Source: Pardosa pseudoannulata
Lineage: Eukaryota; Arthropoda; Arachnida; Araneae; Lycosidae
Assembly (NCBI GenBank): GCA_032207245.1
Contig: CM063502.1
Coordinates: 114,243,230-114,307,229, forward strand
Reading direction: 5' to 3'
Length of the DNA: 64,000 bases
Made by a program: the position numbers and the translations under genes. Positions 50,901 to 60,200 of the stretch are shown one piece after another; the first letter of the stretch is position 1, and each line of letters starts with the position of its first letter. The notes below the pieces were generated by a model. That model did no database searches. It had not been told where the DNA came from and saw nothing but the letters and a program-made list of their open reading frames with translations.

Positions 50901-53900
50901 GATTCACCTCAATGAAAGCTTACCTGATGAAAACAAATTCCAGTACTTGTTGCAGTCTGTTATACCGAAATCGAAAGCAGCCAGACTTTTAGCGTTTCGG
51001 CCATGAGGACTTACTTGTCTAAATTTATGTACGAGAGCTCTTAATGAAGGTTATGAAAAATGCAGTTAGTGGACGAGCGAAAGTGGAACTTTCAATTTTA
51101 TATGATGAGTTAGAAAGAAAATTCCGTGCCTTAGCCTAGGTAGAACTCAAGAAAAATACAGCGACTTTCTTACGCCTCTTGTGGAATCCTGTCTTCCGGA
51201 AGATATACTTGATGCCTGGGAAAGAAAACGAAATAAAGGAACTGATTCTGTTACATCCGATGATCGAACTCTCGAAATTTTAATGGACTTCTTGAAACAA
51301 GAAGTAATGGGGGAAGAAATGGTTGTGCTCGCTCGTACCGGGTTTGGAGCTAACCATCACAAGAAATCGAAAGACACTTTTAATGAACGTGTTCATGAAA
51401 TATCTTCTGCTGCAGCCTTGGTAAGCACAAATACTCCTGAAAACCTAGGTAAGAGAAATTTAAATTGTCTCTTTTGTGATAAGAAACATCCCAGTCAAGA
51501 TTGCTATATGGCTAGAATGTTAAATATTGAAGATAAAAAGAAACTTTTGTCTAAAAAAGGTGCTTGTTTTTCTTGTTTACGGGTGGGATACACTTCTAGA
51601 ACTTGCAAATTTCGAATAAAGTGTATGCAATGTAATCGAAATCATTTTATTTTGATGTGTCCTGACCGAGAAACAAGCATAAACGCAAGTAAACGAAGTT
51701 GACGCAACTAAAATTTTAGCTGATAGTTGTAGTGTTGAACCAGTTCTTTTGATGACTTTAATTGTTAAGATTAAGAGCCGAAGAAATGAGTTAAAGATTA
51801 GAGCTCTTGTAGACACTGGGTCTCAGCTCTCCTATTTAAGCAGCAGAGTTATTAGTAGACTTAAGCTAAAACCAAAACGAAAACAAAATCTTGTTCATAG
51901 CCTATTTGGGGAGGGGGAGAAAATCTGAGCCATGTGTACATGAAGTATGCAAATTCAAAATACATTTTTCATTAATGTTGATGTTTTATTAGAAGATAAA
52001 ATTTGTGGGTTAGTCCCAAAAGCTAGAACAGCTTTAACGTTGAAAGAGTTAGAGGAAAACAACTTAATGATACCAGATTTGAATCACCCAGATGAAGAAA
52101 TTGATTTACTTTTAGGAGCTAACGTTGCTGGATTAATAATGACTGGAAATTCTGTTAAATTGAGTTCTAGTTTAGTTGTTTTGGAAACAAAATTAGGTTT
52201 CACTTTAATGGGAATGGAAAACATGCCTTATAAATATGAAGTTATATATGAAACAGATACAATTGAGAGTAATTGTAATATTTCTAGTATTACATTGCAT
52301 TCTATGAATATTGATGCTAATTATTTGTAGGATCTTGATATTATTGGTATAACAGATCCATGGGAAAATTCTAAAAAGAAGTTAATTTTTTCTGATACTG
52401 TCAAGCAATTTCAAGATAATTTAACTATTCTTCCAAACGGAAGGTATGAGTTGTTAGTCCCTTTTAAGTATGATACCCTGCTATCAAACAATAAAGAAAT
52501 AGCCATGAAAAGGCATAGAAATACGTGCAAACGTGCGGCAAAAGGAAACTATTTAAAAGATTATATTGAAGTGTTTAAGGAATGGGAAAGGTTGAAAATT
52601 ATCGAAAAGGTACCAGATGAGGAAATAGATTTACGTAGGCATTACTTACCACATAGACCTGTGATTAAAGAAGCAAGTCACACTTCTAAAATCAGACCGG
52701 TGTTTGACGTTTCTGCCAAAGACGGTAACGGACCTTCCTTAAACGACTGTTTAATTAAAGGGCCGAACTTAATTGAATTAATTCTGGATATTATCGATAG
52801 ATTTAGATTATATAAGATTGGTCTCTCTGCAGATATAGAAAAAGCCTTTTTGCAGATGAGCATTTCCCGGATCACAGCAATTTTTTACGATTCTTTTTTC
52901 CTTTTAATGGCATCATTGTATCATTTGTTTGAAAATGCGTCTGAAGAATATTGTGACATAGTTCCCAAGCTTAAGAATTCTTTTTATGTCAACAACTGCG
53001 TAACCGGAGTATCTAGTTTGAAAGAGTTAGCTCATTTTGTTCCCCAAACTCAAAAATTAATGAAAAATGCATGTTTTCATTTACGAGGATGGGAAGGTAA
53101 CATTAACAGTAATTATCTTTTTAATTCTACTGGAGATACTTCTCTTTTGGGAATGATTTGGAATCTAGTTCAAGATACCTTAAGATGTAATTTGCCGACG
53201 AAAATAGATCTTGACCGAGATCAAACTAAAAGAAGTGTTCTATCTATTGTTCAACGAATTTTTGACCCTCTTGGTGTGTTAAGTCCTGCTACTTTGTTAC
53301 CTAAGTTGTTATTGCAGGAAGCTTGGAAGAGCAAAATACCATGGGATAGTATTTTACCCTTTAACTTGCAAAAAGAATTTTCTAACTGGTTAAAAGAAAT
53401 TACTTTTTTTAATGAAATACGAATCCCTAGGCATTTGTATGCCAATGGCACTTCTGAATTGCATATTTTCGTTGATGCCAGTAAAAAATCATACGGAGCC
53501 TGTATTTTCATGAGATTGATATGACTCCTATGAAGTTAAAGTTCAAATCGTAAGAGCAAAATCAAGAGTCGCACCAATGAAAGAGATGTCTATACCAAAG
53601 TTGGAGCTTATGACCTGTTGCATAGGAGCGAGATTAGCTCATTCAATCAAATTGGCATTTGATTTACCTAATATGAATCTAACGTTCTGGATCGATTCCA
53701 TGACTGCCCTTTGATGGATTAGGGAGCATGGAGAGTGAGTGGTCCGTATTTGTGTCTAACCGTGTCAGAGAGATTCGCAAGTTAACTTCTCCAGACGACT
53801 GGAGACACGTTCCAGGAGACCAGAATTCTGCTGATCTTGTTTCCCGAGGATGTACACCAAAGGAGTTGGTTAAATCCCAATGGTGGAATGGGCCTCAATG

Positions 53901-56900
53901 GTTGTGTACGAATGCTGAAGACTGGCCGTGTAATAAAATATTTTTCGAGAAAGGAGTTGAGCTTGAAAGACGTAAAGTGAATTTGAGTAACTTAAACTTA
54001 GAGGCTGAAGCACTTCCATGGTATGTGGTAAAATTTTCCCGGTTTGTATCTATCGTTAGACTAACAGCATGGGTTCTGCGTTTTGTTAGTAACGTGAGAA
54101 AAAAATCCAGCGAAAGAAAATTTGGAAGGCTTTCTTTGCATGAAAAGGAAAATGCAGAGAAATTTTTAACTAAGCACGTGCAATCATCATATTTTCCAAA
54201 GACTTGTAATCCTATATGTAATACTTTCAAAGATGAAGATGGAGTTATAAGAGTAAAAACTCGAATCACCGAGCGTATTGATAAGCCTTCTTTTGTATCT
54301 CCGATATTGTTACCGAACAAGTGTATTTTCACTAAACGATTGATTGAGCATTATCATGGGTTAAATTGTCATGCTGGTACTCAGATCCTTTTGAGCATTT
54401 TACGAGAAAAGTTTTGGATTGTTGGAGGAAGAAGAACTGTGTGAAGTATTGTAAGTAATTGTATCAAGTGTAAACGGTACAAAACCAAGTCTCTAGTGTC
54501 AGATCCAGTTTTTTTGCCTGCTGATAGGGTCAAAAACGCCTCCGTTTTTGAGGTGATTGGCATTGACCTGGCTGGATCCCTGTACATCAAACGGGGAGAT
54601 AAAACATGGATAGTTTTGTTCGCCTGTGCGATTTACCGAGCTGTGCACTTAGAACTGGTGACCTCCTTGAACACTGATGCTTTCCTGCTCGCATTCTGAC
54701 GTTTTGTTGCCAGAAGAGGCCGCCCAAGGATAATCTACTCGGACAATGGAACAAATTTTAAAGGTGCATATAACAGCTTATGTGAAATTGACTGGACCAG
54801 AGTTCAGGATGAAGCCGAATTGCATAGAATCTCCTGGAGGTTTAATCTTCCTACAGCCGCCTGGTGGGAGAGGTTAGTGCACACGATGAAGGAGCTTCTT
54901 AAACGGACTCTAGGACGAGCTGTATTGACTTACGAAAAGCTGAACACAATTTAATGTGACTGTGAATGTGTTATAAACTCTCGACCATTAACGTACATGT
55001 CTGAAGACACCGACAATTTACGTCCGCTTACACTAGCCTCGTTTTTACTTGAAAAATCCGAATCAAGAGTATATGATGTTGACCAAATTGATGCTAAACA
55101 CTGTCATAAAAGAATAAGATATCGAATGAAACTCTTAGAAGAGTTGAGAAAACGTTTCCGAAAAGAGTACCTCAGTCAACTGATTCAAAGACAAAGTCAT
55201 AAAGGCGTTAATCCTAGCATAAAGCTAGGAGAAATAGTGTTTATTGGAGACGACTGCAAGAAATATTTGAATTGGCCACTTGCCAGAGTTATACAATTAA
55301 TACCCGGCAAAGATAATAAAGTGCGAACAGTTAAACTAAAGACTCCAAATGGTGTCTTAACAAGACCCATCCAAAGAATCTACCCTCTTGAATTGTTATC
55401 TAACGATAATTCAGAATGCATCTTGCATGTTATGAAGAAAGTTCCTACAGTACATCCAAAAGAGGGCAATTCTGAAGTTGTGAAGTCAGTGTCTTCTACT
55501 CGCTTGCCTCATATTACCCGAACTGGACGAATAATTAGGAACCCTCATAGACTGAACCTTCTTAATGCTGCTGAGGTTTTGAGTCATCCAGAGTCGACTC
55601 AAAAGGGGGGAGTATGTTGTGAACGTCCCTCGTGCGGAAATAACAAACTATGTTGAAGCCACTATCGAAATTCCAATGTTTTCAGTTTGTATTCAGTTTT
55701 GTGGCAAAGCTGTAAATTATTATTCTTTTAGTATTCTGAGTTTTGGTTCGCTTTGGCACATGTTGCTAGTTTTTAGAAAGTGAATAAATGTGTATTATAG
55801 TTTTAAAATATCCCTGTGAGATTATTTTGACTTCCTATTTACTTTTTTGACAGCCGTAAAGCATTGGATAGATGCACCAGAGCCCAATTAATATTTAGTT
55901 TTATAAATGTGTTACGAGATACAACATAAATGTTAATTTGATGAGGCCCTAGCAAATTATGTGCAAATAATTGTATACATTCATATTTTAAGTATTTACA
56001 GATTAATCTAGGATTTCTCAATTTTATTCAGAAATTTTAAAATTTTATTGTAGAGTTCAAACTTTGTTTTATACTATGTATATATAACCAGAATAAATTG
56101 ACTAATTACTTTATAGTAAAATTTACTTTTACTGCTCTGTAGAATTAAACATAGTGTTAAAATATTTTTTCCCAAAGAATGTTTATTTTTTAAAACCTTA
56201 ATAAAGTTTTCCATATTCATTGTTTTATCATTGTAGAGTTATTAAACTTTTGTTAATAACAAAAAAAAATCATTAACTTTTATGAGGTTAAATTTATGGA
56301 TAAATAAATTTAACCTCATAATGATTTTTTTTTTTTTCAGTAGAAAATGCTCTAACAGCTATTTGTAAATTTATGCACATCTACACCCACTGCTCTGTAG
56401 TCTATGTAGTAAGAGATATGATATCATTTATGTAATTTTTTTACTACTCTAATTAACAGTGTGAGTAGGACTTTCAAAAATTGTGCACTTCATATTAAAA
56501 TTGCCATTAGCTGATAAACTGTCCCCCTTTGCCATGAATTTCCTAACAACATTTCTAGGATACATGTAATTGACAAATTAAGTTAAAAAAAAAAAACCCA
56601 ACTTTTAGTTAATTTGATGCATATTTTATTGATCAGAGGATAATTTTATCTTTATATGCTAATATAACAAATTATTTTAACAAAACATTATTAAACAATT
56701 TTATACAAAAATTTATGACCCATGTGTTTTTTACTGATATAATTTACTGGTATTAAATAGTTATCTCTTTAATAAGTATATGGTATGAAGAAAATGTCTG
56801 CTTGCATATTTGCTGTTGCTCATTAAAACATTGTTATACATATAAATTTCATTATTTTATAACGTCACCATTTACAAAATTTCTCTTAATTTTGTGTAAA

Positions 56901-57196
56901 AATGCATTTATTTATATAAATATAACTTATTTAAAGAATCAAACCAACATAGTTATTTAAAAAAATAAAATTTTGATTAATTATTTCATATAAAAACATT
57001 TAAAAAAAGATGAAATTTAAAATCCCTCTACAGATAACATATCTGAATAACCTTGACTAATTGAATTTTTTTTGCATTGTCCACATAATTTAATAAAGTA
57101 TGTGTACTTACTTGTGTTTCTTTTTTTTATCTATTAGTATTTTTTATCTCACTTATAATGCAACCTAAACCATTCAGAAGAATAAAATAAATTTAT

Positions 57197-57236
<40 letters not shown>

Positions 57237-60200
57237 GAACATATGTGTGTTTATATATATATATGGGAATAAAAAAGCAAAATGTAGGAAGTAACTAGGA
57301 AATTTTATTTTATACAAAAATATAAATTTCATGTTGCAATATAAAATTTAAACATAATAAAAACAGAATTTTCACAATATTATTAATATCTATGATTAAT
57401 AATAGAATATAAATAAAGTACTTCTTTATGTAAATGTGTGAAACTTTAGTAATATTTTTTTTCATTCTCTAAGGGCTTTAATAATGTTAAATTAGGATTA
57501 GATTTCTTTTCCTCATTGTGAAGTTTGTTTGGAGTTTTAATTTTCTTGCTAGGTAGTTCATTTTTAAAATGTTCATGAATCTTAAAATTTACATGTTTAC
57601 TTTTGTAGCTTCATTTTAGCACATTATGTATAGTATTTTCTATTTTTTCAGTCCTTTACTAATTTTAGGGCTTATTTCACAGCTTTTGTAAACATTTTCA
57701 AGAATGTTAATTTTTTGCTTTTTTACAGAAAACTGGTTGTTGGATACTACTGAAATTATACAGTTTCAAAATATTAGCTGTATACATATATGAATATGTT
57801 TATATATGTTGTAAGATATTAAATTATTCACACATGTACACTGAAACATATGAATACACCCTTTGCAAATTGTGCACTTCAATTCACATTGCATGATACA
57901 CTTTGGATGCTCAACAGTCTAATGATGTTTATGATCTAATATTTTAGTTGATTTCACTTCCCACTCATAATTATTTACTTAGGTTATCATATTAAGTATA
58001 ACTGGATGACTTTTAACAAAGCTCTATATTATTTTAGCTATTCCACATATATTAACATTTTTCGTTAGTTTAATTAATCTTTGAAAGATTTTATCTTTCC
58101 CATATTTTAATAGAACGAGAATAGGTTTATCTTATCTTTTAATTTTTTTTCTTTCTAGATAAAAATGCTTAAGAGTTTTATGCATTCATTCTAAATGCAT
58201 GTTAGTGTTCAATTTTAAAGTTAGCAAAGAGCATTAGGCTCAACTTCTGCCTGAGTAGCAAGTTTTAAAATATTTCCCAAACTCTTTAGTATCAACTCAA
58301 TTGAATATTTTTGTTTAAATAATGTAGTTAGATAAAATAGATGTTATCAGTAATCAATAAAGCTTATATACAGGAATGACACACATCCTTTGACATTTTT
58401 CATATTACTTTTGAAAATTATGCAAGTATTTTGATTTTCGAAAACATGCCCCATTCCTGCCTCATGTAAAGGAGAAATAGGACATATTTATTAATATTGT
58501 AATTGTTATTTTAAAATTTCACTTCTATAATTACTATCATTTTTATATATTTTAAAAATGGTAAAATGTTTTAGTTTGTCATCCTGAAACTTATAATGTT
58601 GTATTAGTAGAAAATAATTTGTAAAAAATACTTTTGTTAACTGTCTCATTCACATCTACTCTCCGCAAAATGATAAAACTTACTATCAAAATCGGGAAAT
58701 TCAAATATTTCAACTTCAATTTGGGTATGATAATCATCTATGATATGCTCCCTTATATGTTTAATGAATCAAAATTTTGATCACCCGATGGACTTTCTAA
58801 TCTCTGATTCAAATTTGTCTATACATTCTTTTATGTTTTGTAAAATAATCTTTCCTAATAAAAAGTTTTTCTCAAATTTTGCACCCATAGGATTGGTTTA
58901 TTTTTCATGAAATAAAATATAAACTTAGCAAATATGTCACCCCCCCCCCAAAAAAAAAGCATGTGGTGGCAAATTACTATATAAATTCAGCAGTTAAATA
59001 ATCTTTTCTAATAAAATTTTTTCATAAATATTTCATCCATAGGATGAGTTTATTTCTTATGAAATAAAATATAAACTTAGCGAATTAAGTCAACCACAAA
59101 GAAAGCATATGGCAGCATGTTATAAAAATGTGTGTTATGCCTTGGGCAACAACATACTATATAAATTCAGCAGTTAAATGATCTTTCCTAATAAAAAGTT
59201 TCTCATAAATATTACATCCACAGGTTGGGCTTATTTCTTATGAAATAAAATATAAACTTAGCGAATTAAGTCAACCACAAAGAAAACATGAGGTGGCATG
59301 CTATGAAAATGCATGTTATGCCCTAGGCGATGGCATACTATATAAATTCAATATTACTGTTGGTGAAATCTCTAGAAAGCGTAAAGTACAACCCTTCAAA
59401 ACAAGCTCTCCTCTGTTCACAATGTGCATGCGTTGGAGTTTGGAGGACTGCTGTACACAGATGCTTCTATCTAGAGTGCTACCAGAGTGCTTACTTATAA
59501 ATTAACATGGTTAATATGGTATGAAACATTATATAGAATAGAAATAATTAAGAATGATAAAAGAATTAAGGCAAGAATCACAATTTTGAAATAAAGAAAT
59601 AAACTATTTCACCGATTATCAAATCCATCTGGAGGATAATCATATTTTTTTGTATTGAAAATTACATTTGAGTTTAACAGTTTTAAAGGCTATCAGCTCA
59701 AAACCTAGGTATATGACAAATACGAAACATGCATATGTGGGGATAGGGATATACAGGGATACAATAATATACAAGGAAGTAATACTTTAAATCTCTAAAT
59801 ATAAAAAGTAATAAAATGCTACAAAATGGTTTCTAACATGGATGATTTAAGAAGAGAATTTAAGGTCATTTTTTACAGAATTTTTTAATGCTTAAAATGC
59901 ATTCAGGTCAGCAAAAATTATTTAATTCAACAGAAGGGATTAAGTTTTTAAATACAAATAAAGTTGCAAAACAAAAAAATAATCTTTTTACAAACTGTGG
60001 GTTACAACAAAAAATTTATCAGGAAGTTCCAAGAAAGTTTTCAAACAGTCATATGAAATTTTCAATGAATATAGCAACAAAATTTAATATCTATTTTTAT
60101 TTCTATTAAAAGCTATAATAAAGTACAGTATGGCCCAATAAATATGGTATAATTCAAACTGAATTAAGACTTTGATTTTTACTTACTTTTCCTCTATTTC

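Larger units (their letters stand above)
50130..55923 (+). mobile_element. BEL/Pao LTR retrotransposon, decayed
   Basis: About 5.8 kb with LTRs at 50130-50440 and 55615-55923 (TGTTG...GATACA) that differ at roughly 5-6% of positions by eye, so it is older than the two Gypsy copies. Primer site TGGCGCCCAACGTGGGGC follows the 5' LTR. A purine tract AAAAGGGGGGAG lies just before the 3' LTR. Gag, A17-type protease, RT, RNase H and integrase remnants follow in the BEL/Pao order. I found no clean target duplication. Antisense in NHEJ1 intron 1. Confidence 0.93.
55924..58846. other. NHEJ1 intron 1, middle part
   Basis: AT-rich intron with the hairpin at 56261 and a CA/TA microsatellite at 57196-57260. 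No exon or element was recognised in the rest. Confidence 0.45.
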
